Counted from the stretch's first letter, positions 40,895-49,731 are shown. The stretch: 64,000 nt of DNA from Kitasatospora sp. SolWspMP-SS2h (GCF_003259315.1 NZ_QLLT01000015.1:1-64000); one strand, 5' to 3'. The notes: generated by a model not told the origin, from the sequence alone. Numbers and translations are program-made.

Positions 40895-42319
40895 GTGAAC
40901 AGGCAAGCCGTCTGGACCCTGGTGGTCGTCAGCGTGGCGAGTTTCATGGCCGGACTCGACAACCTGGTGGTCACCACCGCACTCCCCGCGATCCGCACCG
41001 ACCTGGGCGGCGCCCTCGCCGACCTGGAGTGGACGGTCAGCGCGTACACCCTGACCTTCGCCGTCCTGCTGATGCTCGGCGCGGCCCTCGGCGACCGCTT
41101 CGGCCGCCGCCGGATGTTCTTCGCCGGGCTCGCCGTTTTCACCCTCGGCTCGGCCTCCGCCGCGCTCGCCCCGACCATGGGCGCGCTGATCGCGGCCCGC
41201 GCCGTCCAGGGCGCCGGCGCGGCGGTCATGGTGCCGCTCACCCTGACCCTGCTGACCGTCGCGGTGCCCGCCGCCAGACGCGGAACGGCCTTCGGCATCT
41301 GGTCCGGCGTCGCCGGGCTGGCCGTCGCCACCGGGCCGCTGATCGGCGGCAGCCTCACCGAGCACTTCTCCTGGCAGTGGATCTTCTGGGTGAACGTCCC
41401 GGTCGGCCTGGTGCTGCTGCCGCTGGCCCGCGCCGTGCTCGGCGAGAGCCGCAGCGCGGACCGCCGCCTCGACCTGCCCGGCACCGCGCTGGTCAGCGCC
41501 GGACTGTTCGGCCTCGTCCTCGGCCTGGTCCGCGGCAACCCCGACGGCTGGACCGACCCGCTGGTCCTCGCCGCGCTGGCCGCCGGCACCCTGCTGCTGG
41601 CCGCCTTCGTCGGGTACGAGATCCGCCGGGCCCCGCAGCCGATGCTCCCGATGCGGCTGTTCCGCAGCCGGGCGTTCAGCGCCGTCAACGCCGCCAGCCT
41701 GCTGATGTACCTCGGCATGTTCGGCTCGATCTTCCTGATCAGCCAGTACTTCCAGGGCGTCAACGGCTACACCGCCGAACAGGCCGGCGTCCGGATGCTC
41801 CCGTGGACGGCCATGCCGCTGCTGGTCGCCCCGGTCGCCGGACTCCTCACCGACCGGATCGGCGGCCGCCCCCTCGTCGTCACCGGACTCGTCCTCCAGG
41901 CCCTCGGCCTGCTCGGCATCGCCCTGCTCGCCCGGCACTCCGCCGGGTACGGGCAGCAGGTGCCGGTCCTGATGGTCTGCGGCGTCGGGATGTCCCTGTA
42001 CTTCGCCCCCACCGCCAACCTGGTGATGGCCGGCGTCCGCCCCGCCGAACAGGGCATCGCCTCCGGCGCGAACAACGCCGTGCGCGAGGTCGGCGGCGCG
42101 CTCGGGGTGGCCGTGCTGTCCGCGGTGTTCTCCGCCCGGGGCGGCTACGGCAGCACCGCGGCCTTCACCGACGGGCTCACCGCCGCGCTGCTGGTCGGCG
42201 CCGCCGCGGTCGGGGCCGGCGCGGTCGCCGCGGCGCTCATCCCGCGGCGGCGGGACGGACGGACGGTGAGGACCGCCGCCGGGGAGCGGCCCGCGGCCGT
42301 CCCGGTCGGCCGGTCCTGA
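40895..42319 (+). CDS. MFS drug:H+ antiporter, DHA2 (EmrB/QacA) family, 14 helices
   Basis: A 474-residue multidrug exporter. Typical motifs are motif A (LGDRFGRRRMFFAGL after helix 2), motif C-like AFGIWSGVAGLAVATGPLIGG (helix 5; key GP dipeptide) and LDNLVVTTALPAI in helix 1. Fourteen helices are countable. GTG at 40895 with GGGGGA upstream. The upstream TetR gene and shared operators make it the regulated target. A small DUF3291-type gene follows after 65 bases and is probably cotranscribed. Substrate not predictable from sequence. Confidence 0.93.
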   Translation: MNRQAVWTLVVVSVASFMAGLDNLVVTTALPAIRTDLGGALADLEWTVSAYTLTFAVLLMLGAALGDRFGRRRMFFAGLAVFTLGSASAALAPTMGALIAARAVQGAGAAVMVPLTLTLLTVAVPAARRGTAFGIWSGVAGLAVATGPLIGGSLTEHFSWQWIFWVNVPVGLVLLPLARAVLGESRSADRRLDLPGTALVSAGLFGLVLGLVRGNPDGWTDPLVLAALAAGTLLLAAFVGYEIRRAPQPMLPMRLFRSRAFSAVNAASLLMYLGMFGSIFLISQYFQGVNGYTAEQAGVRMLPWTAMPLLVAPVAGLLTDRIGGRPLVVTGLVLQALGLLGIALLARHSAGYGQQVPVLMVCGVGMSLYFAPTANLVMAGVRPAEQGIASGANNAVREVGGALGVAVLSAVFSARGGYGSTAAFTDGLTAALLVGAAAVGAGAVAAALIPRRRDGRTVRTAAGERPAAVPVGRS

Positions 42320-42384
42320 ACCGGCGTCCCCGAGCCCCCGAACCCCGCAACGCACCGCACCGCACCGACGAGGAAGGAACCACC

Positions 42385-42780
42385 GTGATCGCCCTGACCC
42401 TCCCCTGGACGCCGGGGCCCGCCGCGCAGCACCCGCCGGAGCGGCCCGTGGTGATGGCCGCCGAACTCCGGGTCCGCGGCCTGCGGCACGTCCCCGGTTT
42501 CCTGCGGCAGTCCCTGAAGGTCCGCGACCAGGCCCGCCGGGCCCCCGGCGCGCTCGGCGTCGGCCTGCGCGCCGCGCCCCTGCGCCGCACCTTCTGGGTG
42601 CTCTCCAGCTGGAGCGACCCCGAGGCGCTTGCCACGTTCGTCCGCTCCGGGACCCACCGGCGGGCGATGGCCGCGCTGCGCCCCGCGATGGCCCGCTCCG
42701 CGTTCGCCACCTGGAAGGCGGAGACCGCGGCCGAGCCGGGGTGGACCGAGGCCGAGCGGCGGCTGGCGGCGGACGGCTGA
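42385..42780 (+). CDS. DUF3291 / antibiotic-monooxygenase-like small protein
   Basis: A 131-residue dimeric alpha/beta barrel candidate. It has A-A-E-L-R-V-R-G-L-R-H-V-P-G-F-L (about 24-39), G-V-G-L-R-A-A-P-L-R-R-T-F-W-V-L-S-S-W (about 59-77) and a C-terminal F-A-T-W-K-A segment. This layout is that of DUF3291 / spheroidene-monooxygenase-like proteins. GTG start after AGGAAGGAA. Its position behind the exporter suggests a role in modifying or sensing the exported compound. The catalytic residues are not defined in this family. Confidence 0.75.
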   Translation: MIALTLPWTPGPAAQHPPERPVVMAAELRVRGLRHVPGFLRQSLKVRDQARRAPGALGVGLRAAPLRRTFWVLSSWSDPEALATFVRSGTHRRAMAALRPAMARSAFATWKAETAAEPGWTEAERRLAADG

Positions 42781-42853
42781 CCCCCGGACCCCGGCCGGCC
42801 CGGCCGGTCCGGGAGGGGCCGGGCGGGGGCGGGGCTTGGCTTACGCTGGGGCG

Positions 42854-43894
42854 GTGATCGAGGAGATGGATGCGCCGCTGGCCCCGTTGACGACGCTGCG
42901 GCTGGGCGGACCGGCGCGGCGGTTGGTGACGGCCCGGACGGACGCCGAGGTGGTGGCCGCCGTGCGCGCGGCCGACCGGGCCGGGGAGCCGCTGCTGGTG
43001 CTCGGCGGCGGCTCGAACCTGGTGATCGGGGACGCCGGCTTCCCCGGGACGGTGCTGCGGATCGCCACCGAGGGCTTCGCGCTGGACGGGACGCTGCTGG
43101 AGCTGGCCGCCGGCGAGGTCTGGTCGGACGCGGTGGCCCGCACCGTCGCCGCCGGACTGGCCGGGATCGAGTTCCTGGCCGGCATCCCGGGCTCGGCCGG
43201 GGCCACCCCAGTGCAGAACGTCGGGGCGTACGGGCAGGAGGTCGCCGAGACCGTCACCGAGGTGGACGCCTACGACCGCCTGCTCGGCGAGACCGTCACG
43301 CTGGCCAACGCCGACTGCGCCTTCTCGTACCGGCACAGCCGCTTCAAGGCGGACCCGGACCGGTACGTGGTGCTGCGGGTGCGCTTCCGGCTCGCGGACG
43401 AGGGCGGGCTGTCCTCGCCGGTGAAATACGCCGAGGTGGCCCGCTCGATGGGCGTCGAGCCGGGGCAGCGGGTGAAGCTGGGCGACGCCCACGCCGAGGT
43501 GCTGCGGCTGCGCAGGGGCAAGGGCATGGTGCTGGACGCCGCCGACCACGACACCTGGTCGGCGGGCTCGTTCTTCACCAACCCGATCCTGACGGACCGT
43601 CAGTTCGAGGCGTTCACCGCCCGGTTGGGCGACCTGCGGGCGCCGAGCTACCCGGCCGGGGAGGGCCGCGTCAAGACCTCCGCGGCCTGGCTGATCGACC
43701 ACGCGGGCTTCCGCAAGGGCCACGGCGGCGGCCCGGCCACCCTCTCCACCAAGCACACCCTGGCCCTGACCAACCGGGGCTCGGCGACCACCGAGGACCT
43801 GCTCGCGCTGGCCCGCGAGGTGCGGGACGGCGTGCGCGCGGCGTTCGGCGTGGAGCTGGTGAACGAGCCGGTGATGGTCGGCGTCAGCCTCTGA
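42854..43894 (+). CDS. murB: UDP-N-acetylmuramate dehydrogenase MurB
   Basis: A 346-residue FAD enzyme that reduces UDP-GlcNAc-enolpyruvate to UDP-MurNAc for peptidoglycan. FAD-binding motif VLGGGSNLVI (about 52-61), EFLAGIPGSAGATPVQNVGAYG (about 108-129; read as IPGSAGATPVQNVGAYG), active Arg in YRHSRF, proton donor Ser in AGSFFTNP and Glu in VNEPVMVGV are all present. I took the GTG at 42854; an ATG at 42866 is possible. TTACGCT lies seven bases before the GTG, so the mRNA may be leaderless. Converges on add. Confidence 0.95.
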   Translation: MIEEMDAPLAPLTTLRLGGPARRLVTARTDAEVVAAVRAADRAGEPLLVLGGGSNLVIGDAGFPGTVLRIATEGFALDGTLLELAAGEVWSDAVARTVAAGLAGIEFLAGIPGSAGATPVQNVGAYGQEVAETVTEVDAYDRLLGETVTLANADCAFSYRHSRFKADPDRYVVLRVRFRLADEGGLSSPVKYAEVARSMGVEPGQRVKLGDAHAEVLRLRRGKGMVLDAADHDTWSAGSFFTNPILTDRQFEAFTARLGDLRAPSYPAGEGRVKTSAAWLIDHAGFRKGHGGGPATLSTKHTLALTNRGSATTEDLLALAREVRDGVRAAFGVELVNEPVMVGVSL

Positions 43895-43915
43895 GCCCGC
43901 GGGCGGGCGGGCCCC

Positions 43916-43945
43916 AGGCCCGGCCCGGCCGGTCCTGCCGGGCCT
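43916..43945. terminator. Hairpin between murB and add
   Basis: A 9-bp perfect stem (43916-43924 with 43937-43945) between the convergent genes, its right arm overlapping the add stop by two bases. Suits bidirectional termination. Confidence 0.6.
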
Positions 43946-44972
43946 AGGCGGGCTCCGCCGCCAGCCAGGCGTCGACCTCGCCCAGCAGTTCCTTCACCAC
44001 GTGTTCGGGGGCCTGCGAGGAGCGGATCGACTGGCGGGCGAGTTCGGCCAGCTCGGCGTCGCTGAAGGCGTGCGACTCGCGGGCCAGGGTGTACTGGTCG
44101 GCGAGCCGGGAGCCGAACAGCAGCGGGTCGTCCGCGCCGAGGGCGAGCGGCACGCCGGCCTCGAAGAGCGTCCGCAGCGGGACCTGCTCGGGGCTGTCGT
44201 AGACGCCCAGGGCGACGTTGGAGGCGGGGCAGACCTCGCAGGTGACCTGGCGGTCGGCGAGGCGCTGGAGCAGCCGCGGGTCCTCGGCGGCGCGCACGCC
44301 GTGGCCGATCCGGGTGGCGCCCAGGTCGTCCAGGCAGTCGCGGACGGACCCGGGCCCGGCGAGCTCGCCGCCGTGCGGGGCGGCGATCAGGCCGCCGCCC
44401 CGGGCGATGGCGAAGGCCCGGTCGAAGTCCCGGGCCAGGCCCCGGCGCTCGTCGTTGGACAGGCCGAAGCCGACGACCCCCCGGTCGGCGTACCGGACGG
44501 CGAGCCGGGCCAGCGTCCGGGCGTCCATCGGGGACTTCATCCGGTTGGCGGCGACCAGCACCCGGATGCCGACGCCGGTGGCCTCGGACGCCTCCCGGAC
44601 GGCGTCCAGGACCAGCTCCAGGGTCGGGATCAGGCCGCCGAGCAGCGGCGCGTACGAGGTCGGGTCGACCTGGATCTCCAGCCAGCGGGAGCCGTCGGCG
44701 CGCTCGTCCTCGGCGGTCTCCCGGACCAGCCGGCGGATGTCGGACGCGTCGCGCAGGCAGGAGCGCGCGGTGTCGTAGAGCCGCTGGAACCGGAACCAGC
44801 CGCGCTCGTCGGTGGCCCGGAGTTTGGGCGGATGCTCGGAGCTGAGCGCCTCGGGCAGCCGGATGCCGTGCTTGTCGGCGAGTTCGAGCAGCGTCGCGGG
44901 GCGCATCGAACCGGTGAAGTGCAGGTGCAGATGGGCCTTCGGCAGGCTCCGGACATCACGCAGGCGATCCAT
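43944..44972 (-). CDS. add: Adenosine deaminase
   Basis: A 342-residue metal-dependent deaminase of (deoxy)adenosine to inosine. Zinc ligands are HLHLHFTG (H16 and H18 positions), PHGGELAG (catalytic Glu region), GHGVRA and LALGADDPLLFG (Asp pair). The first motif is SLPKAHLHLHFTGSMRP, as in the actinomycete ADA group. Normal length. A ribosome site is not strong. It follows the aminotransferase gene on the minus strand with 93 bases between and a terminator there, so it is transcribed on its own. Confidence 0.94.
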   Translation of the reverse strand: MDRLRDVRSLPKAHLHLHFTGSMRPATLLELADKHGIRLPEALSSEHPPKLRATDERGWFRFQRLYDTARSCLRDASDIRRLVRETAEDERADGSRWLEIQVDPTSYAPLLGGLIPTLELVLDAVREASEATGVGIRVLVAANRMKSPMDARTLARLAVRYADRGVVGFGLSNDERRGLARDFDRAFAIARGGGLIAAPHGGELAGPGSVRDCLDDLGATRIGHGVRAAEDPRLLQRLADRQVTCEVCPASNVALGVYDSPEQVPLRTLFEAGVPLALGADDPLLFGSRLADQYTLARESHAFSDAELAELARQSIRSSQAPEHVVKELLGEVDAWLAAEPA

Positions 44973-45008
44973 TCACCGATCCTGCCGCAAAACCCCCCGG
45001 AACAGGAA

Positions 45009-45052
45009 CCGCCCCCCGCACATCGCCCGAAGGGGTGAGGCGCGGGGGGCGG
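45009..45052 (-). terminator. Terminator of the aminotransferase gene
   Basis: An 11-bp stem rich in G/C (45009-45019 with 45042-45052), 14 bases past the aminotransferase stop, separates it from add. Confidence 0.65.
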
Positions 45053-45065
45053 CCGTGACGGCGGG

Positions 45066-46304
45066 TCAGTCGCGGGCCTCGGCGAGCAGCTTCTGCAGCC
45101 GGCTGACGCCCTCGACCAGGTCGGCGTCGCCCAGCGCGTAGGACAGCCGCAGGTAGCCCGGGGTGCCGAAGGCCTCGCCGGGGACGACCGCGACCTCGGC
45201 CTCGTCCAGGATCAGCGCGGCCAGCTCGGCGGAGCTCTGCGGGCGCTTGCCGCGGATCTCCCTGCCCAGCAGGTCCTTGACCGACGGGTACACGTAGAAC
45301 GCGCCCTCCGGCTCGGGGCAGAGCACGCCGTCGATCTCGTTCAGCATCGCCACGATGGTGCGGCGGCGGCGGTCGAACGCGGTCTTCATCTCGTCCACCG
45401 CGGCCAGGTCGCCGGAGACGGCGGCCAGCGCCGCGCGCTGCGCCACGTTGGAGACGTTCGAGGTGGCGTGCGACTGCAGGTTGGCGGCCGCGCTGACGAC
45501 GTCCTTGGGGCCGATCAGCCAGCCCACCCGCCAGCCGGTCATCGCGTAGGTCTTGGCCACGCCGTTGACCACGACGCACTTGTCGGCCAGCTCGGGCAGC
45601 AGGGCCGGCAGCGAGGTGAAGGCCGCGTCGCCGTACACCAGGTGCTCGTAGATCTCGTCGGTGAGCACCCACAGGCTGTGCTCCAGCGCCCAGCGGCCGA
45701 TCGCCTCGGCCTCGGCCTCGGTGTACACCGCGCCGGTCGGGTTGGACGGCGAGACGAACAGCACCACCTTGGTCCGCGCGGTGCGGGCGGCCTCCAGCTG
45801 CTCCACCGAGACCTTGTAGCCGGTGGTCTCGTCCGAGACGACCTCGACGGGGGTGCCGCCGGCCAGCTTCACGGCCTCCGGGTAGGTGGTCCAGTACGGG
45901 GCCGGGATGATCACCTCGTCGCCCGGGTCGAGGATCGCGGCGAAGGCGTTGTAGATCGCCTGCTTGCCGCCGTTGGTCACCAGCACCTGCGAGGCGTCCA
46001 CCTGGTAGCCGGAGTCGCGCAGCGTCTTGGCGGCGATCGCGGCCTTCAGCTCCGGCAGGCCGCCGGCCGGGGTGTAGCGGTGGTTCGCCGGGTCCTGGCA
46101 GGCGGCGACCGCGGCGTCCACGATGTAGCCGGGGGTCGGGAAGTCGGGCTCGCCGGCGCCGAAGCCGATCACCGGGCGCCCGGCGGCCTTGAGGGCCTTG
46201 GCCTTGGCGTCGACGGCGAGGGTGGCGGACTCGGCGATGGCGCCGACCCGGGCGGAGACCCGGCGGTTCGCGGGGGGGACGTTCTCGGGGGTGGGTGCGC
46301 TCAT
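45066..46304 (-). CDS. Pyridoxal phosphate aminotransferase (aspartate/aromatic type)
   Basis: A 412-residue fold-type I aminotransferase, subfamily I-beta/gamma, resembling AspC/AspB of actinomycetes. The PLP Lys is in VVNGVAKTYAMTGWRVGW, with phosphate-binding SPSNPTG, the substrate Asp/Tyr region EIYEHLVYGDA and the C-terminal Arg in GYLRLSYAL. ATG at 46302-46304 gives MSAPTPENVPPANRRVSAR, with GGGAGC upstream; longer starts would read into non-coding DNA. It most likely transaminates aspartate/oxaloacetate; a role for other acceptors is possible. tRNA-Trp is divergent. Confidence 0.92.
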   Translation of the reverse strand: MSAPTPENVPPANRRVSARVGAIAESATLAVDAKAKALKAAGRPVIGFGAGEPDFPTPGYIVDAAVAACQDPANHRYTPAGGLPELKAAIAAKTLRDSGYQVDASQVLVTNGGKQAIYNAFAAILDPGDEVIIPAPYWTTYPEAVKLAGGTPVEVVSDETTGYKVSVEQLEAARTARTKVVLFVSPSNPTGAVYTEAEAEAIGRWALEHSLWVLTDEIYEHLVYGDAAFTSLPALLPELADKCVVVNGVAKTYAMTGWRVGWLIGPKDVVSAAANLQSHATSNVSNVAQRAALAAVSGDLAAVDEMKTAFDRRRRTIVAMLNEIDGVLCPEPEGAFYVYPSVKDLLGREIRGKRPQSSAELAALILDEAEVAVVPGEAFGTPGYLRLSYALGDADLVEGVSRLQKLLAEARD

Positions 46305-46613
46305 GCCTGAATGCTCCCAGACCGCACGGGCGCCGGTCATCGCGGTTCCGGCGGGCGCTCCGGGGCGTTCCAGCACCCGCGCCGCCGACCCGGACGATCT
46401 CGGGCGGAAGGCGATCGAAGCCGGAGGATCTCGGGCGGACGGCGTCGAAAGTCGGCGAATGTGGATCTCGGTGAATGAGGTTCGACCAATCGGCGAAGAA
46501 CCCGTACACTCACTGCTCGATGGCTTCCGAAGTGCGGTTCCTTCGGCCGGGTACACCACACGGCCGACGGGATGCGGTAGGTTGGGGGCCGCAGCGGAAC
46601 CGCGAGGCTCCGT

Positions 46614-46686
46614 AGGGCACTAGCTCAATTGGTAGAGCACCGGTCTCCAAAACCGGCGGTTGGGGGTTCGAGTCCCTCGTGCCCTG
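46614..46686 (+). tRNA. tRNA-Trp (CCA)
   Basis: A 73-base tRNA: acceptor AGGGCAC pairs with GTGCCCT, anticodon stem CCGGT/ACCGG with loop CTCCAAA (CCA at 34-36), T arm GGGGGTTCGAGTCCCTC. A TAGGTT -10-like box lies 30 bases upstream (46578-46583) with no clear -35. Confidence 0.96.
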
Positions 46687-46701
46687 CTGCTTGATCCGTG
46701 A

Positions 46702-46735
46702 CAAGCCCGTTCGCTCCGCAGAGCGAGCGGGCTTG
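46702..46735 (+). terminator. Terminator after tRNA-Trp
   Basis: A 15-bp stem with one G-U pair (46702-46716 with 46721-46735) and a CGCA loop, 15 bases after the tRNA. Confidence 0.8.
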
Positions 46736-46828
46736 ATGCGGAGAGGGCCCCACCCAAGCACAGCTTTCGCCGGATCGCCCGTGCACCAGGCACGGACCTC
46801 CGCAGGACCCGGATTCAGGTGAGGACGA

Positions 46829-47194
46829 GTGACGGAGACCACGGGCTCCACCGCAACGCCTGAGAGCGGCAACCCCGAGGGGACCGAAGGCACCGCGGAC
46901 GAGACCACCGCCGAGGGCGGCAAGCTCTCCCGCCGCGAGCGGCGGCGGGAGAACAAGTCCGCCGACGGCGAGGGCGGCAAGAAGTCCGGCAAGCGGGCCA
47001 AGAAGGGCCTGTTCGCCCGGGCGGCCATCTTCTACCGCCAGATCATCGCCGAGCTCCGCAAGGTGGTCTGGCCCTCCCGCAGCCAGCTGATCCAGTACAC
47101 CACCGTCGTGGTGACCTTCGTGATCGTGCTGATGCTGGTCGTCGCCGGCCTCGACTGGGTCTTCGCCAAGGGTGCCTTCTGGGTCTTCGGCTGA
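46829..47194 (+). CDS. secE: Preprotein translocase subunit SecE
   Basis: A 121-residue SecE, the clamp subunit of the SecYEG protein channel. The N-terminal ~60 residues are acidic then basic and disordered. The conserved core is A-A-I-F-Y-R-Q-I-I-A-E-L-R-K-V-V-W-P-S-R (about 66-85), followed by the single helix TTVVVTFVIVLMLVVAGLDW. GTG start with GAGGACG upstream. tRNA-Trp, secE, nusG, rplKA is the standard actinobacterial order. Confidence 0.96.
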   Translation: MTETTGSTATPESGNPEGTEGTADETTAEGGKLSRRERRRENKSADGEGGKKSGKRAKKGLFARAAIFYRQIIAELRKVVWPSRSQLIQYTTVVVTFVIVLMLVVAGLDWVFAKGAFWVFG

Positions 47195-47252
47195 CGCCCG
47201 ATCCGGCCGGACTCCGCAGGGGCCCGCAGGCCCCGCACCGCATACCTCACCC

Positions 47253-47283
47253 CGACCCGGGCCGAACCCTTCGGCCCGGGTCG
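47253..47283 (+). terminator. Hairpin between secE and nusG
   Basis: A perfect 14-bp stem (47253-47266 with 47270-47283) and a three-base loop, 58 bases after the secE stop. It may attenuate or end the secE transcript, so nusG is probably served by another promoter in the remaining 88 bases. Confidence 0.75.
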
Positions 47284-47371
47284 AGCTGTCGGCGCGAAGG
47301 ACAGCGGGCGACTACCGTTGAGTCGGTACTGTTGAGGTATCCGTTCCACAACCAGGAAAGAAGCAGCGACC

Positions 47372-48262
47372 GTGTCTGAGTCCCCCCTGTACGACGCCGA
47401 CGAGACCGTTCGCGAGGCGGACGTCGCCGCCGAGCTGGACGCGGCCGAGGCTGCCGACGCCGAGGCCGCCGAGGAAATCGTGGCCGAGGCGGACGCCGAG
47501 GAGGACGAGGTCGAGGCCGCCGACGAGCTGGAGGCGGGCGAGCCGGCCGAGGCCGCCGCCGTGCACGAGGTGGACGAGACCGAGGCCGCGGCCGAGGAGG
47601 AGCCCGCCGAGGCGGAGGCCGAGGAGGCCGCGGAGGAGCCCGCCGAGGAGGTCGAGAGCGACCCGGTCGCCGAGTTCCGCGAGCAGCTGCGCCGCGCCCC
47701 CGGCGAGTGGTACGTCATCCACACCTACGCCGGCTACGAGAACCGGGTGAAGCAGAACCTGGAGCAGCGCTCCGTCTCGCTGAACGTCGAGGACTACATC
47801 TTCGAGTCCCAGGTTCCGCAGGAGGAGGTCGTCCAGATCAAGAACGGCGACCGCAAGACCATCCGGCAGAACAAGCTCCCCGGCTACGTGCTGGTCCGGA
47901 TGGACCTCACCCCGGAGTCCTGGGGCGTCGTGCGCAACACCCCCGGTGTCACCGGCTTCGTCGGCAACGCCTACGACCCGTACCCGCTGACCCTGGACGA
48001 GGTCGTCAAGATGCTCGCCCCCGACGTGGAGCGCGCCGCCGCCAAGGAGGCCGGCAAGGCCTCGCCGGTGCGCCCGGTCGAGGTGCAGGTGCTGGACTTC
48101 GAGGTCGGCGACTCGGTCACCGTCACCGACGGTCCGTTCGCCACCCTGCAGGCGACCATCAACGAGATCAACCCCGACTCGAAGAAGGTCAAGGGCCTGG
48201 TGGAGATCTTCGGCCGGGAGACCCCGGTCGAGCTCTCCTTCGACCAGATCCAGAAGAACTGA
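47372..48262 (+). CDS. nusG: Transcription termination/antitermination protein NusG
   Basis: A 296-residue NusG that binds RNA polymerase and, through its KOW domain, Rho or ribosomal protein S10. An acidic Glu/Ala-rich N-terminal extension covers residues 1-110. The NGN domain starts at WYVIHTYAGYENRVK (about 114) with Q-N-K-L-P-G-Y-V-L-V and NTPGVTGFVG. The KOW domain has GDSVTVTDGPFATLQATINEI and GRETPVEL. Actinobacterial NusG proteins often carry such acidic extensions. GTG start. Followed by a terminator before rplK. Confidence 0.96.
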   Translation: MSESPLYDADETVREADVAAELDAAEAADAEAAEEIVAEADAEEDEVEAADELEAGEPAEAAAVHEVDETEAAAEEEPAEAEAEEAAEEPAEEVESDPVAEFREQLRRAPGEWYVIHTYAGYENRVKQNLEQRSVSLNVEDYIFESQVPQEEVVQIKNGDRKTIRQNKLPGYVLVRMDLTPESWGVVRNTPGVTGFVGNAYDPYPLTLDEVVKMLAPDVERAAAKEAGKASPVRPVEVQVLDFEVGDSVTVTDGPFATLQATINEINPDSKKVKGLVEIFGRETPVELSFDQIQKN

Positions 48263-48274
48263 CCCACAGGTCTC

Positions 48275-48313
48275 CGGTGCCGGGGCGGGGCGAGAGCCTC
48301 CGCCCCGGCACCG
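48275..48313 (+). terminator. Terminator after nusG
   Basis: A perfect 14-bp stem (48275-48288 with 48300-48313) followed by TTTTGG, 12 bases after the nusG stop. The T run overlaps the -35 of the rplK promoter. Confidence 0.85.
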
Positions 48314-48315
48314 TT

Positions 48316-48345
48316 TTGGTCCAGCACCGCCTCAGCGGTTAGCCT
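48316..48345 (+). promoter_or_regulatory. Promoter of rplK-rplA
   Basis: TTGGTC (48316-48321) and TAGCCT (48340-48345) are separated by 18 bases. The rplJ promoter at 51638-51667 has the same layout and near-identical flanks (TTGGTC, 14 bases, CGGTTAGSCTGG). Expected start about 48352, leaving a leader of roughly 77 bases. Confidence 0.75.
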
Positions 48346-48428
48346 GGTCCGATGTGTGTCCTGGCGGCCGGGTTTCGCCCCGGGGCCGGGCACATCAGCA
48401 ATCACCTCTCGGAAGGACCCGGAGAGAC

Positions 48429-48863
48429 ATGCCTCCCAAGAAGAAGAAGGTCACGGGGCTTATCAAGCTCCAGATCAACGCCGGTGCGGCCAACCCGGCC
48501 CCGCCGGTCGGCCCCGCGCTGGGTCAGCACGGCGTCAACATCATGGAGTTCTGCAAGGCGTACAACGCGGCCACCGAGTCGCAGCGCGGCATGATCGTGC
48601 CGGTGGAGATCACGGTCTACGACGACCGCTCCTTCACCTTCGTCACGAAGACCCCGCCGGCCGCCCGCCTGATCCTCAAGGCCGCGGGCGTCGACAAGGG
48701 CTCCAAGGAGCCGCACAAGACCAAGGTCGCCAAGCTGACCTCGGCCCAGGTGCGCGAGATCGCCACCACCAAGCTGCCCGACCTGAACGCCAACGACCTG
48801 GACGCCGCGGAGAAGATCATCGCCGGCACCGCCCGGTCGATGGGCATCACCGTCGAGGGCTGA
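48429..48863 (+). CDS. rplK: 50S ribosomal protein L11
   Basis: A 144-residue L11, which binds 23S rRNA at the GTPase centre and, with that rRNA, forms the thiostrepton site. N-terminal [19 protein letters not shown], proline helix [20 protein letters not shown], and C-terminal RNA-binding domain with RSMGI. The Pro residues that thiostrepton resistance mutations affect (in APPVGP) are intact. ATG with GGAGAGAC upstream. First gene after its own promoter, rplA 77 bases later. Confidence 0.97.
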
Positions 48864-48940
48864 CCAGCCCGTACGTCCTTCCGTGGTAGGGCCCAGCGCG
48901 GCCCGTCGGTACCACGACTCCATTAACCACAGGAGCAGCA

Positions 48941-49663
48941 GTGAAGCGCAGCAAGGCCCTCAAGGCCGCGGACGCCCAGGTCGACCGCGCCCGGATCTAC
49001 GCCCCGCTCGAGGCCGTCCGCCTCGCCAAGGCGACCTCCACCTCGAAGTTCGACGGCACCGTCGAGGTCGCCATGCGTCTGGGCGTCGACCCGCGCAAGG
49101 CCGACCAGATGGTCCGCAGCACCGTCATCCTCCCGCACGGCACCGGTAAGACCGCCCGGGTCCTGGTCTTCGCGAACGGTGAGCGTGCCGAGGCCGCGCG
49201 TGCCGCGGGTGCCGACATCGTCGGCTCCGACGAGCTGATCGACGAGGTCGCCAAGGGTCGTCTGGACTTCGACGCCGTCGTCGCCACCCCGGACCTGATG
49301 GGCAAGGTCGGCCGCCTGGGCCGCGTGCTCGGTCCCCGTGGCCTGATGCCGAACCCGAAGACCGGCACCGTGACCCCGGACGTCGCCAAGGCCGTCAACG
49401 AGATCAAGGGCGGCAAGATCGAGTTCCGCGTCGACAAGCACTCGAACCTCCACCTGATCATCGGCAAGACCTCGTTCTCCGACGAGCAGCTGGTCGAGAA
49501 CTACGCCGCCGCGCTCGACGAGGTCCTCCGGGCCAAGCCGTCCGCCGCCAAGGGCCGCTACCTGAAGAAGATCGCCTTCTCCAGCACGATCGGCCCCGGC
49601 ATCCAGGTCGACCCGAACCGCACCCGCAACCTCCTCGTCGAGGAGGACCCGGCGGCGGTCTGA
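48941..49663 (+). CDS. rplA: 50S ribosomal protein L1
   Basis: A 240-residue L1 of the ribosomal stalk base that also can bind its own mRNA. Core motifs are MRLGVDPRKADQMVRSTVILPHGTGK (in pieces MRLGVDPRKADQ, TVILPHGTGKT), RLGRVLGPRGLMPNPKTGTV and G-G-K-I-E-F-R-V-D-K. GTG start with AGGAGCAGCA upstream. A strong terminator ends the rplKA unit. Confidence 0.97.
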   Translation: MKRSKALKAADAQVDRARIYAPLEAVRLAKATSTSKFDGTVEVAMRLGVDPRKADQMVRSTVILPHGTGKTARVLVFANGERAEAARAAGADIVGSDELIDEVAKGRLDFDAVVATPDLMGKVGRLGRVLGPRGLMPNPKTGTVTPDVAKAVNEIKGGKIEFRVDKHSNLHLIIGKTSFSDEQLVENYAAALDEVLRAKPSAAKGRYLKKIAFSSTIGPGIQVDPNRTRNLLVEEDPAAV

Positions 49664-49695
49664 CCCACGGTCAGCCCCCGCGCGGAGCACGCCTG

Positions 49696-49731
49696 ACCGG
49701 GCCCGCACCCCCTCGGGGGTGCGGGCCCGGT
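49696..49731 (+). terminator. Terminator after rplA
   Basis: A perfect 17-bp stem (49696-49712 with 49715-49731) with a two-base loop, 32 bases after the rplA stop. Confidence 0.9.

Noticed and set aside
39701..46559. Possible biosynthetic gene cluster from dehydratases, exporter, KAS-type enzyme and aminotransferase
   Set aside because: The genes are housekeeping or a simple resistance module; no synthase or tailoring core is present.
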